Origin: DASPKM01 sp963817075
GTDB taxonomy: Bacteria; Bacteroidota; Bacteroidia; Chitinophagales; Chitinophagaceae
Length of the DNA: 64,000 nucleotides
Reading direction: 5' to 3'
NCBI GenBank assembly: GCA_963817075.1
Contig: CAWFMT010000005.1
Span: forward strand, 966,807 to 1,030,806
Every line of letters starts with the position of its first letter. The stretch's first letter is position 1. Of the stretch, positions 55,179 through 63,991 are shown piece by piece. A program made the position numbers and the translations under genes. The notes under the pieces were generated by a model that was given only the letters and a program-made list of their open reading frames with translations, had not been told where the DNA came from and made no database searches.

Positions 55179-56174
55179 TCAATTGATTTTTTGAAATTTG
55201 ACACTAAAGGTAGTGCCGGAACCGAGGTTGTTTGTCACTTCAATGTCGGCATTGTGATCCGCCGCAATCTTTTTGCAGAGATATAGTCCAAGCCCGGTGC
55301 CTGTACTCTTCCGGGTTTCCTCATTTCCGATGCGATAGAACTTATCAAAAATCCTTTGCTTTTCAGAATCTGGAATGCCGATCCCGTTATCGCTTACAGA
55401 AAGGATTGCCTTCTTGCCCTGATCTTTCAATGATACAAATATGGTGGAATTCTTACCTGAATACTTGACCGCATTTTCAATAAGATTATTGATAAGTATT
55501 TTGAGTAGCAATGGGTCTCCAAGAACATCAATGTCCGGCAGGATCTCCATTTCCCACTTCCAATCTGTAAACCTGGACCTGAATTCATCCAGGCATGAAA
55601 ACGTAAGATCCGAGAGGTCCAATTCTTCTTCAGACATTGCATAACCCGGTCCTTCGAGCTGGGCTGAGACCAGGATGTTGTTAGTTAGTGAATTTAGTCT
55701 TTCTGTTTCCTGAAGGGTCATGGCAATTAGCTTATCACGCTTGCTGTCATCCAGTTTATGTTTTTGCAGGGTTTCAAGATTCAACTTAGATATGGCGATT
55801 GGCGTTTTTAGTTCGTGGGTGATCGCCATCATGAAGTTTTTCTCCTGCTGTTGCAGCCTTATCTGTTTGCGTACAGAACGGTAAACAAAAAATGCTCCCA
55901 AAAAAGTGAGTAGAAGAAAGGTTACTCCCTCACTGATATATTTAGTGTGCTCTTTTTTTTGCTCATTGAGTATTTTATCCAGTTTCTTTTGGAATTCCTT
56001 GTCTGAGATCGATGATCGCTGATACTCGAGGTTGTTTAGCTTTAATGCAGCCGTTTCATTGGTTTGGTTATAAAGGGAAATAAACCACCAAACCAACGCT
56101 GAAATAATATAAAGGAGAAGAAACCAGTAAATGATGGTTGCCCGGGCCAGGTGCTTTTTTCGGGTGGCTGGCAT
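55179..56174 (-). CDS. Membrane sensor histidine kinase, RprX-like
   Basis: A 331-residue kinase: two transmembrane segments (about 13-36 and 82-98) around a short periplasmic loop, HisKA His120 in ITHELKTP, N-box LINNLIENAVKYS, G1 DNGIGIPD, F-box and GTGLGLYLCKKI. Should phosphorylate the adjacent OmpR-family regulator. gldH follows upstream by 8 bases, suggesting one operon gldH-kinase-regulator. Confidence 0.93.
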   Translation of the reverse strand: MPATRKKHLARATIIYWFLLLYIISALVWWFISLYNQTNETAALKLNNLEYQRSSISDKEFQKKLDKILNEQKKEHTKYISEGVTFLLLTFLGAFFVYRSVRKQIRLQQQEKNFMMAITHELKTPIAISKLNLETLQKHKLDDSKRDKLIAMTLQETERLNSLTNNILVSAQLEGPGYAMSEEELDLSDLTFSCLDEFRSRFTDWKWEMEILPDIDVLGDPLLLKILINNLIENAVKYSGKNSTIFVSLKDQGKKAILSVSDNGIGIPDSEKQRIFDKFYRIGNEETRKSTGTGLGLYLCKKIAADHNADIEVTNNLGSGTTFSVKFQKIN

Positions 56175-56182
56175 AGTTGAGG

Positions 56183-56659
56183 CTATTGGGCTTTTTCGAT
56201 TCTGAGTCCTACGTTCATGATATTAGGCAGCGGGTCTTCCCGCATTACATGTTGTATCTGAAATTGATATTTTCCTTTTCGTGGAAATCTCGTTCTGGGC
56301 TGAATAAGAATTCTATGTTCGAAAATATCATCCATCCCATCTCCAAGCCAACCCTGGGTATTGTCAGCAAGTAAGATATCATATTGCTGGGAGTTTGGCT
56401 TATTGCTACCAGGTTCTATCACCGAGCCTTTCAACCAGATATTATTATATGAGTAGGCGTTTGTGTGCCTCAGCACGATAAAAATATTATATCCAGCAGT
56501 TGTATCCTCGATATCGAATTCCAATGAAGGTTTGAAATGGCTATCCCATTTATGATTCGGAATAATTGCATGCTTTTCAAAAACCTGGATCTTGGTGCAA
56601 CCTGCCATTGCGGTCATGGAAAAGAGAAGGATGATATGAAAGCCTTTCAGGATTCTCAT
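56183..56659 (-). CDS. gldH: Gliding motility lipoprotein GldH
   Basis: A 158-residue lipoprotein with lipobox Cys21 (MAGC), and the family blocks FEKHAIIPNHKWDSHFKP in part, TAGYNIFIVLRHTNAYSYNNIWL in part, and QIQHVMREDPLPNIMNVGLRIEK in part. GldH is part of the gliding/T9SS set of Bacteroidota; non-gliding species also keep it. The T9SS-type substrate at 12467 fits. Upstream of the two-component pair in the same direction. Confidence 0.88.
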   Translation of the reverse strand: MRILKGFHIILLFSMTAMAGCTKIQVFEKHAIIPNHKWDSHFKPSLEFDIEDTTAGYNIFIVLRHTNAYSYNNIWLKGSVIEPGSNKPNSQQYDILLADNTQGWLGDGMDDIFEHRILIQPRTRFPRKGKYQFQIQHVMREDPLPNIMNVGLRIEKAQ

Positions 56660-56733
56660 TAAGCAAAAATAATGGAAGCTAAAGGAAGGTCTGGAAATTC
56701 TGGTATAAAGAATTCAGGCTGACGGGTCCTGAC

Positions 56734-57609
56734 CTAGAGCACATTCAAGATCTGTTCTTTGGCTTTCTCCAATTCATCCTTCATAAGCACCACACATTTC
56801 TGGATGGTGGAATCATAAGCTTTTGCACCGGTAGTATTGATCTCGCGACCTATTTCCTGCAATATGAAAGAAAGCTTCTTGCCCTTACTATCGTCCTCTT
56901 CCTTGAGAACGGTCCTAAAATAATCACAATGGTTTTTTAGTCGAACCTGCTCTTCGCTGATATCGATCTTTTCAATATAATAGATAAGTTCCTGTTCGAG
57001 ACGATTTGGATCATATGTGTCTTTCCCCACGTGCTCGTCTAATAACTTCATCAAGCCATCTCTAACCTTTTGCTTTCTCAGGGGTTCGAGTTTGATAAGC
57101 TCTTCCTGCTGATGAAGAATATTTTCGATCCTTTCCAGCAAATCGATTTCCAGGGCTTTGCCCTCCTCAATTCGATGGTGGTTTAGATCATGGATAGCTG
57201 ATTCCAGAATTTTCACAAAGGCATTCCATTCGGTCTCGGAGAGTGTATCGCTGGTTGGAGTGATTACCTCGGGTAGCTTTAAAATATTTGATAAAATAGT
57301 ACTTGTGTCAAGATTCAATTCCCGGGCAAGTTCAGCCAGGGGTTCAAAGTATGCTTTAGCAAGTGAGGTATTAATGGTAACGGGTTTAGCAGTTCCCGTT
57401 TGTTTCAGGCTGATGGTGCAATCCATTGAACCTCGTCCCAATTTCTTTGACAAAATACTCCTGATGTCGAATTCGTATGGTTTGAGAAAACCAGGGAGTT
57501 TGAGTATTAGTTCAAATTGTTTTCCATTCAGGGATTTGATATCTATCTGGAATGTTTTGTCACCTACGGTTTGTTCCGACCTTCCAAATCCTGTCATCGA
57601 TTTCAACAT
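56734..57609 (-). CDS. yicC: YicC/YloC family endoribonuclease
   Basis: A 291-residue protein with the N-terminal SMTGFGRSE motif and SLNGKQFELILKLP, and the conserved C-terminus KKLSFILQEIGREINTTGAKA in part, with ELEKAKEQILNVL. Family members act on RNA with RyhB-like or sporulation effects in other bacteria. A structured leader with a terminator lies 140 bases upstream of the start. Confidence 0.9.
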   Translation of the reverse strand: MLKSMTGFGRSEQTVGDKTFQIDIKSLNGKQFELILKLPGFLKPYEFDIRSILSKKLGRGSMDCTISLKQTGTAKPVTINTSLAKAYFEPLAELARELNLDTSTILSNILKLPEVITPTSDTLSETEWNAFVKILESAIHDLNHHRIEEGKALEIDLLERIENILHQQEELIKLEPLRKQKVRDGLMKLLDEHVGKDTYDPNRLEQELIYYIEKIDISEEQVRLKNHCDYFRTVLKEEDDSKGKKLSFILQEIGREINTTGAKAYDSTIQKCVVLMKDELEKAKEQILNVL

Positions 57610-57750
57610 GTACTAATGATTTCCTGCAATGTAATTCAAATACCGGAGAATGAATTTCAGCCGGGGACGAGATCAATTCCGGAATGAAATGTTGAAGAAT
57701 TAAAAACAGAAATGAATTGAAAGAGAGAGAAGAAAATCGGGCAAACAAAA

Positions 57751-57772
57751 ATCCCGCTAGAAAGCGGGATTC
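57751..57772 (-). terminator. Intrinsic terminator or attenuator upstream of yicC
   Basis: Perfect 9-base stem AATCCCGCT / AGCGGGATT with a 4-base loop, followed on the minus strand by TTTTTGTTT. No minus-strand gene lies directly upstream, so it may end a small RNA or act as an attenuator in the yicC leader. Confidence 0.65.
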
Positions 57773-58221
57773 GTTATATGGATGGGTTAGTAAGTACCGG
57801 GAAATAAATTTCCCTACACAATATTAAAAATAATTTTCTCTAACAAAAAACTATTTAGAGGAAATTTTATTCACATTTTTTTAATTCATGTTAATAAGGC
57901 CAATCCTTTGTTTCATCAGGATGGCGCATTTATAGTGAAATCAATTTGGTATTTTATTCTTCGATACTTGTGATGCAATTTTTCATCTCTTCTGAAACTC
58001 GCTCTGCATCAGTGTTACAGCTGATTCATTTTTTATCACATCATTTAAGTTGTTTGATTTCAATTTGATTTATTTGAATGATGTTTACTCAATGATGGCC
58101 GATATTTTTAAGATTGGCCCCTAAAAATTTTTTTTCGGGCCGGGTATGAAATCCTCCTGCATATGGAGAGTTTTCCTTTCCCTGGTGCCGGAACCATTGA
58201 TCGGAAAAAGGAGAGGCCTCT

Positions 58222-58229
58222 TACTTTTG
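58222..58229 (+). promoter_or_regulatory. Putative -7 element for lpxD
   Basis: TACTTTTG, an exact TAnnTTTG match 14 bases before ATG 58244. A TTG at 58197-58199 is 22 bases upstream, slightly longer than the usual 19-20. Confidence 0.45.
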
Positions 58230-58243
58230 CCAAAACTATTATC

Positions 58244-59191
58244 ATGAGATTTCCATCCCCAGCGCCGATAAATTGGATAGCAGAGCTCATCGGTGCCAAA
58301 TTGATTGGAGATAAAAATAAGCTGGCAACTGGAATCAATGAGATTCATAAAGTAGAAGAAGGCGACCTGGTATTTGTTGATCATCCCAAGTATTATGAAA
58401 AGTGTCTTCGGTCTCCGGCAACCTTTATTATTATCAACAAAGAAGTTGAGGTCCCTGAAGGAAAAGCATTGCTTGTAGTTGACGAACCTTTCGAAGCATA
58501 TCAAAAAATTGTAAAGCATTTCCGGCCTTTTGAACCTTCATTGCAGATGATCAGTGAATCTGCAAAAATTGGGGAAGGGACATTCATCTATCCAGGTGCA
58601 TTTATTGGTAACCATGTTGTTATTGGAAGCAACTGTCTTATACATCCAAATGTTTCGATACTCGATCACTGCCTGATTGGAAATAATGTAATCATCCAGG
58701 CAGGAACAACAATTGGATCAGACGCATTTTATTATAACACACGCAAGGATCGTGAAGTATGGTATAAGAAAATGATCAGTTGCGGCAGAGTAGTAATTGG
58801 TGACGATGTGGAGATCGGTGCAGGATGTACCATTGATCGTGGGGTAAGTCATGATACCATGATAGGAAGAGGAACGAAAATGGATAATATGATACATATT
58901 GGCCATGATACGGTAGTAGGAAGAAATTGTCTCTTTGCCGGGCAGGTTGGAATTGCAGGGGCAGTGAATATTGAAGATGGTGTAACTCTCTGGGGACAGG
59001 TAGGAGTAAGCAAAACCCTCACAATACAGGAAAATGTTGTTGTGCTTGCGCAAAGTGGGGTTGGGGGGACACTTGAGAAAGGGCAGGTCTATTTTGGTTC
59101 ACCGGCAGAACCAGCTGTAAGTAAGAAGAAGGAGCTGGTATGGATCAAAAGAATCCCGGAAATCTGGGACAGGCTAAAAAACATTAAATAA
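58244..59191 (+). CDS. lpxD: UDP-3-O-acylglucosamine N-acyltransferase
   Basis: Third step of lipid A synthesis, transferring a 3-hydroxyacyl chain from ACP to UDP-3-O-acyl-glucosamine. The 315-residue protein has an N-terminal LpxD uridine-binding domain (1-95) and a left-handed beta-helix of hexapeptide repeats (GEGTFI, GNHVVI, GNNVII, GDDVEI), with the general-base His in HIGHDTVVG. I chose ATG 58244 because the frame's earlier ATG (58163) precedes the promoter. Not adjacent to other lpx genes, so it may be a second or non-operonic copy. Confidence 0.87.
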   Translation: MRFPSPAPINWIAELIGAKLIGDKNKLATGINEIHKVEEGDLVFVDHPKYYEKCLRSPATFIIINKEVEVPEGKALLVVDEPFEAYQKIVKHFRPFEPSLQMISESAKIGEGTFIYPGAFIGNHVVIGSNCLIHPNVSILDHCLIGNNVIIQAGTTIGSDAFYYNTRKDREVWYKKMISCGRVVIGDDVEIGAGCTIDRGVSHDTMIGRGTKMDNMIHIGHDTVVGRNCLFAGQVGIAGAVNIEDGVTLWGQVGVSKTLTIQENVVVLAQSGVGGTLEKGQVYFGSPAEPAVSKKKELVWIKRIPEIWDRLKNIK

Positions 59192-59196
59192 AAAAA

Positions 59197-59212
59197 GGCT
59201 CCCGAAGGAGCC
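59197..59212 (-). terminator. Bidirectional hairpin terminator between lpxD and the lipocalin gene
   Basis: GGCTCC-CGAA-GGAGCC followed on the minus strand by seven T; it lies just after the lpxD stop and 23 bases past the stop of the converging gene. Confidence 0.75.
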
Positions 59213-59234
59213 CATTCTATTGTTAGATCTTTAG

Positions 59235-59654
59235 TTATTGTTTTTTATAAGTTGCTTTAACTGTAGTGGTAGTTCCCATATCAGTGTAGCTTCCTGTGAC
59301 TTCAAGAGTTGTACCATCCCAATTGGTAACGGTAGCAACTTCACCATCAATGGTGATCTGAGTTCCACTCAATGCCCAATCACTGGAATATTCAGTTGTT
59401 GGATCGCAAGCTGTGCCCGCATCGAGAATATCAAATGAATTGTCGAGATTGAATTTGTAGATGTCATCCTGTTCGCAAGCTTCCATTTCTGCGAATACAT
59501 CTGCTTCAGGTAGAGATCCAAATTTTGCTGAAAGGGCAGTTAACTTGTAAGAACCCGCAAGGTTTTCTTTAGTAATTGCCGGAGCATCTTTTCCTTTTTT
59601 ACAAGAAGTTGCAATTAGGGTAAGAGCAAACAGGCCTAGGATTACTTTTTTCAT
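59235..59654 (-). CDS. Lipocalin-like lipoprotein
   Basis: A 139-residue lipoprotein with lipobox Cys18 (IATSC) and a basic stretch, then a domain opening ENLAGSYKLTAL, a Cys pair (EACEQDD ... AGTACDP) and ending in TTTVKATYKKQ. This matches the lipocalin-like (DUF4923/5004-type) small lipoproteins of Bacteroidota. Ligand and role unknown. Confidence 0.68.
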   Translation of the reverse strand: MKKVILGLFALTLIATSCKKGKDAPAITKENLAGSYKLTALSAKFGSLPEADVFAEMEACEQDDIYKFNLDNSFDILDAGTACDPTTEYSSDWALSGTQITIDGEVATVTNWDGTTLEVTGSYTDMGTTTTVKATYKKQ

Positions 59655-59764
59655 TGAATCGGATTTTTGATTTATAGATTAATATAGGTCGCCAAAATAC
59701 TCATCCTGGCGAGTTTATAAAACGCAATTTTTGTCTGATAATTGTTTCCATTTAGTTTTTTTAC

Positions 59765-60841
59765 TTAATCAGGCCAATAGTCATAAGGAAGTGCCTCAGC
59801 CATTTTTTCCCAGGCCCAATAACCCGTATTAATTACATCCCCCTGTTCGTAAAAATATCCGTTCTCCTCAATAATAAATGCTCCGGCAACATCAATAGCT
59901 GAGATCTGGACCCGCATATGGAGTGGTAATTTGTAGAAGCTGAGATATTTAGCATCTGGCATCTCATTCCTGTAAGTAATCCTTAATCTCCCCGTATAAT
60001 CAATTTCAACATCGGAACTGTCGGGATGATAAATGATGCTGTCAAATGGATTTGAAATAGGTACACCATCAATCGCTTTTAAATCTTCTATTTTCTCAAG
60101 TGTAAATCCTTGATCCGTCAAAGTACTATCATACCAACTCCGCATGAAATGCATCCGGGAGCCTGCATATGCTTTTTCGCGATTTGTCTTCCAGACTTCT
60201 TTCTCAGCAGTTGTGCCATCAATTTCTGAAAACAGGGGATATCCTGAGAATGTGCTAATGCCTGTATTGTATTCATGTGCGAACGAATCCATTTGATATC
60301 GGATCTTATACCCTAATGCATTATTTACAACGATCAGATCAGTCTTGGAAAGGATCTTCAACCTGTTCCTTTTCTTGCTGAAGAAGAAACGAAGTGCTTC
60401 AGGATTTTCAAGTTTGCAAAATGCTGCGTTAGGTGATGTGCCTACAAAATTCTCTAAAAAGAATTGCCCGTATTTTGCCCAACCGTCAGCTACTTCACTA
60501 CTTCCAACCACCGCAACTTCCTCCATAGTCTTCTCCTGCTTATTTAAAGAAACTGTAAGCGCACTATCAGCATGAACATTACTTATCCTTTGCGAGAATG
60601 TCTGGTAACCTGTATATGATACTACAAGATCATATCCGCCATTTGGCAGATGAAGCGAAAAATTTCCTTCGCTATTTGAGACAACTCCAATAGTTGTGTT
60701 CTGGCAAAATACCGATGCACCTGCAAGCGGAAGCTGGGTTGTAGAATCAATAACCTTTCCTCTGATTACGTACTCATTTCGCTGCGCAACTAAAGACTGA
60801 GAAACCAGGCAGAGAATGATAAATGCCAACCATTTGTACAT
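59765..60841 (-). CDS. Carboxypeptidase-regulatory-like domain protein, exported
   Basis: A 358-residue protein with a signal peptide (ending SLVAQ) and an N-terminal CarboxypepD_reg-like beta-sandwich (about 20-105: IRGKVIDSTTQLPLAGASVFC in part and EGNFSLHLPNGGYDLVVSYTGYQ in part), as in many TonB-linked outer-membrane proteins, but no TonB barrel follows. The remaining 250 residues are unassigned. ATG 60841 is preferred to 60877. Confidence 0.7.
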   Translation of the reverse strand: MYKWLAFIILCLVSQSLVAQRNEYVIRGKVIDSTTQLPLAGASVFCQNTTIGVVSNSEGNFSLHLPNGGYDLVVSYTGYQTFSQRISNVHADSALTVSLNKQEKTMEEVAVVGSSEVADGWAKYGQFFLENFVGTSPNAAFCKLENPEALRFFFSKKRNRLKILSKTDLIVVNNALGYKIRYQMDSFAHEYNTGISTFSGYPLFSEIDGTTAEKEVWKTNREKAYAGSRMHFMRSWYDSTLTDQGFTLEKIEDLKAIDGVPISNPFDSIIYHPDSSDVEIDYTGRLRITYRNEMPDAKYLSFYKLPLHMRVQISAIDVAGAFIIEENGYFYEQGDVINTGYWAWEKMAEALPYDYWPD

Positions 60842-60896
60842 CGAATTATTTTTAGTGTATATAAAACGGTCAATCAAAGTGCAAATTGTCGGCCAA

Positions 60897-61935
60897 TTAC
60901 AGGAGCTTATAGCGTTTTACCAATTCATTGCAACTATCTGCAATTGACTGCTCTACAGTGATATATTTAAATGTTGGCAGAAAATTTTTCAGTTTGGTAT
61001 TATCAAAATCAACTTTTACCCTGGCGGTTGCTGCAGTTTCCCTGGTAAGTAAGGGTTCTCTATTCCCAAAAAGGGATTTCATCCATTCAGCTCGCCATAC
61101 AAGGGATGTTAAAAATGAACTTACTTTTTTGTGCGGTGGCCTCTTGCCAAACTTTGCGGCAATCAAGGAAAATATTTCTTTGTAGCTTCTATTCTCTGCG
61201 GAAACAATAAAACGTTCCGAATGAATTTCACTTTCCATCAAAAGGATCATTGCATTAACTACATCTCTCACATCAACAAAACCTCCTGAGCCTTCAGTGT
61301 ACCAGGGGAATTCTTCATATGCCGACTTAAAGATCTTTGAAGAACCATTGCTCCAGTCGCCAGGACCCAGGATCACAGTTGGATTTACAATCACGGCATT
61401 TAATCCTTCCGCGATTCCACGCCAAACCTCAAGTTCTGATAAGTATTTTGATTGACCGTATTTTGAATTACTTGTTTCTTCTGTCCAATACATTGTTTCA
61501 TTAACAGGGAAGTCATTTCTAAGACGTCCCATCGCCGAAACTGAACTTACGTGCACCAGCTTTTTCACACGCTGTTCGATTGCTGCATTTATAACATTTG
61601 CTGTGCCTTCAATATTGATTCGGAAAAGTTCTTTGCGGCGTGCAGGATGAAAACTCACGATGGCTGCTGCATGATAAACCTGGTCCACATCTCTCAAGGC
61701 AGAGTTGAGCAGGGAAACATCCAGAATATCTCCTTCAAGCCATTCTATTTGGTTGTTTTCTTCTTGTGTGAGTAAGGTTGATGGAGTAGATCGGTAGATT
61801 GCTTTTACGGAAGCGCCTCGCTCTATCAGTTGCCTCAATAAGAAACTTCCAACAAGGCCTGTACCACCAGTGACGAATATTTTCGAGGATGAACTTATTC
61901 GAATTTTTTTTGTTGATGCGAAGATAGAAGATCAT
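60897..61935 (-). CDS. NAD(P)-dependent epimerase/dehydratase, N-terminus interrupted by a one-base frameshift
   Basis: Extended SDR. From about 61880 down the frame reads KIFVTGGTGLVGSFLLRQL (Rossmann motif GGTGLVG), with YHAAA, VSSVSAMG, catalytic YGQSK and NPTVILGPGD. No ATG, GTG or TTG precedes KIFVTGG in this frame before a stop. The other frame has ATG 61935 (MIFYLRINKK) and joins through an eight-A run at 61904-61911 (minus strand); with seven A the two are continuous. Most members use NDP-sugars or dihydroflavonol-like substrates; unknown here. Confidence 0.78.
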
Positions 61936-61949
61936 CCTATGAATTCTGG

Positions 61950-62590
61950 TCAATAAGAATAATAGCCTTTTCCGGATTTTCGCCCAAGTGATCCGCTTTC
62001 CACCATTTTCTCCTGGATGGAGGATGGTTTTAGTCGCTCAATATTTCCAAATGCTTGAAATAACGAGCTGCTCACTGAAAGATTTATATCATTCCCTATC
62101 AGGTCCATTAAACGAAATGGACCCATTTTGAAGCCTGTTGATTCCATTAGAGTATCTATTGTTTCTACATCGGCATAACCTTTTTCAACCAGCCGTAAAG
62201 CTTCAAGATAATATGGACGTGCAACATGGTTTACGATGAAGCCAGGAGAATCCTTACAAATGACAGGTGTTTTCATCATTCTTTTGCTTAGCTCAATAAG
62301 TCTTTCAATAATTTCTGGTTGAGTAAATCTTGTTTTGACAACTTCTACAAGTTTCATAATGGGTGCCGGATTGAAAAAGTGCATTCCTGCTACACGTTCA
62401 GGGTGCATTATTTTTTCAGCGATTGAAGTAATGGATAGAGAAGATGTATTTGTCGCAAATACGGTCTCCTGGTGATTTATTTCTGCCAGTTGGTTGAACA
62501 AGGCAATCTTGATCTCCGCTTTTTCTACAATTGCTTCTATTACCAGGTCGGCCATGCAATCATTCATTTGATTGCTATAGCGTAGGAAAC
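61950..62590 (-). CDS. 3-hydroxyacyl-CoA dehydrogenase, N-terminus missing at a foreign junction
   Basis: C-terminal two thirds of a FAD-independent 3-hydroxybutyryl-CoA dehydrogenase: DLVIEAIVEKAEIK, ATNTSSLSI, HPERVAGMHFFNPAP, SPGFIVNHVARPY and KMGPFRLMDLIGND. The Rossmann GxGxxG and its first strand are absent; the native sequence stops near RYSNQM at about 62,565-62,590 where very high-GC DNA begins. No start exists in native sequence. The truncation looks like an assembly junction, not evolution. Confidence 0.85.
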
Positions 62591-62852
62591 GGTTCACGCT
62601 GTCCGCGCCGGACGCCACCGGCCTCACGGTGGCGCTGGACGAGCCGCGCCAGGTCTCCGTCACCCGCTACCGCGCCGAAGACCTGACCGCCGCCACCCAC
62701 CACGACGAACTGGTACCGCGCCCCGGCTGCGTGGTGCACGTCGACGCGGCGCACAGAGCCTCGGCACGGCGTCGTGCGGCCCCGACACCTTCCCCTCGTA
62801 TCGCGTCGCAACGGGCATCCACCGCTGGAGCTGGACCCTGCGCGTCCTCTGA
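62588..62852 (+). pseudogene. C-terminal fragment of a Streptomyces-like beta-galactosidase, with a frameshift
   Basis: The frame reads FTLSAPD, VALDEPRQVSVTRYRAEDL and VHVDAAHR; after one missing G near 62756 it continues SLGTASCGPDTFPSYR and ends WSWTLRVL with TGA at 62850-62852. GLGTASCGPD and the RWSWTL ending are typical of the domain at the C-terminus of actinobacterial family 2 beta-galactosidases. The 5' part is missing at the junction. Confidence 0.65.
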
Positions 62853-62886
62853 ACCCTCTCCCTCCCTCCTTCTTCATGGAGCACCC

Positions 62887-63991
62887 ATGTGTACTTCGCA
62901 TGCACACAACCCGGGCGAGGCGCGCAGGCCGCGCCAGAAGCGCGGTTTCCTCCGGGCCACGGCCCTGATCGGCGCCGCTGCCACCGCCTCGGTCGCGCTG
63001 CCAGCAGAAGCGCGGAAGCGGGGGCATCCACGGAGCGCTGGCAGCCCGACGCCGACAGCCGTCAGTTCACGCTCGCCGTGATGCCGGACACCCAGTACCT
63101 CTACGTCGGGCCGCGCATCGACCCGGCGCCGATGGAAGCGTCGCTGCGCTATCGTGATCGAGCAGCGGCCGCGGAGAAGAACATCGTTTTCCTGTCCCAT
63201 CTCGGCGACCTGACCCAGGACGCCGACGTCACGAGTTCCGCCGCGATCGACAAGACGTTCCGGCCGCTGGACCGGCAGGGCGTCGCCTACAGCGTCCTCG
63301 CCGGCAACCACGACGTAAGTCGTCGAGGACGACCCGCGGTACGACGCCGTACTGGAGACGATCGGGCCGAAGCGGTTCCCGGGGCAGAAGTCGTTCGGGG
63401 GCGCCTCCCCCGGCGGCTACAACACCGTCCACCTCTTCAGGGCCGCCGGCCGCGAGTGGCTCGTACTCGCGATGGACTGGCGGCTGTCCGCCCAAGGGCT
63501 ATGCGTGGGCCAAGGACGTCCTCGCCCGGCGGTCCGGAAGACGCCGGTCGTCCTCGCCACTCTGGTGAGGCTGGTCCTGGGAGAGACGGACTTCGCTGTC
63601 GGCGTACCGGGCAGCAGCTGTGGGACCAGCTGATCGCGGACCACGACCAGATCTTCCTCACCCTCAACGGGCACTACTGGCCCGCCGGCCGGGCGACCCG
63701 CAAGAACGCGGCGGGGGAGGAGCGGGCACCTGCACCTGACGAACTACCACGAACCGCTACTTCGGCGGTGCGGCGATGATCCGCCTGTTACCGCTTCGAC
63801 CTCGACCGGAACGTCATCGACGTGGAGACGGTCTCCCCCTGGATCCTCGGCCGGGCCGCCAAGGGCCTGGACGGGCTGGAACGACCGAGGTGGAACTTCG
63901 AGCGGATGGCCGACCGGTTGAGCGTCGAGATCGACTTCGCCGACCGCTTCGCCGCTGGCCATCTACCACCCCCGGGCGCGGCCCGCATAGC
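62887..63991 (+). pseudogene. Streptomyces-like Tat-exported metallophosphoesterase, many frameshifts
   Basis: ATG 62887 opens a Tat-like signal (RQKRGFLRATALIGAAATA). The product continues in shifted frames: AVMPDTQYL, HLGDLTQDAD, LAGNHDV (calcineurin-like metal motifs), then GPKRFPGQKSFG, LNGHYWPAGRATRKN, then TNYH and the C-terminal DLDRNVIDVETVSPW, ending in TAG at 63989-63991. At least four indels are needed to join it. As a gene of the source organism it would cut phosphoesters outside the cell. Confidence 0.7.

Larger units (their letters stand above)
57610..58243. other. Structured, gene-free intergenic region
   Basis: 634 bases without a credible gene. Besides the terminator at 57751-57772 there is a second perfect stem, GGGAAAT-AA-ATTTCCC at 57799-57814. 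The rest is AT-rich. The lpxD promoter candidate lies at its right end. Confidence 0.5.

Noticed and set aside
62600..63990. Several long high-GC frames on both strands (for example 62575-63027 and 62874-63311, minus)
   Set aside because: High GC makes stops rare, so spurious frames are long. Only plus-strand fragments match known motifs.
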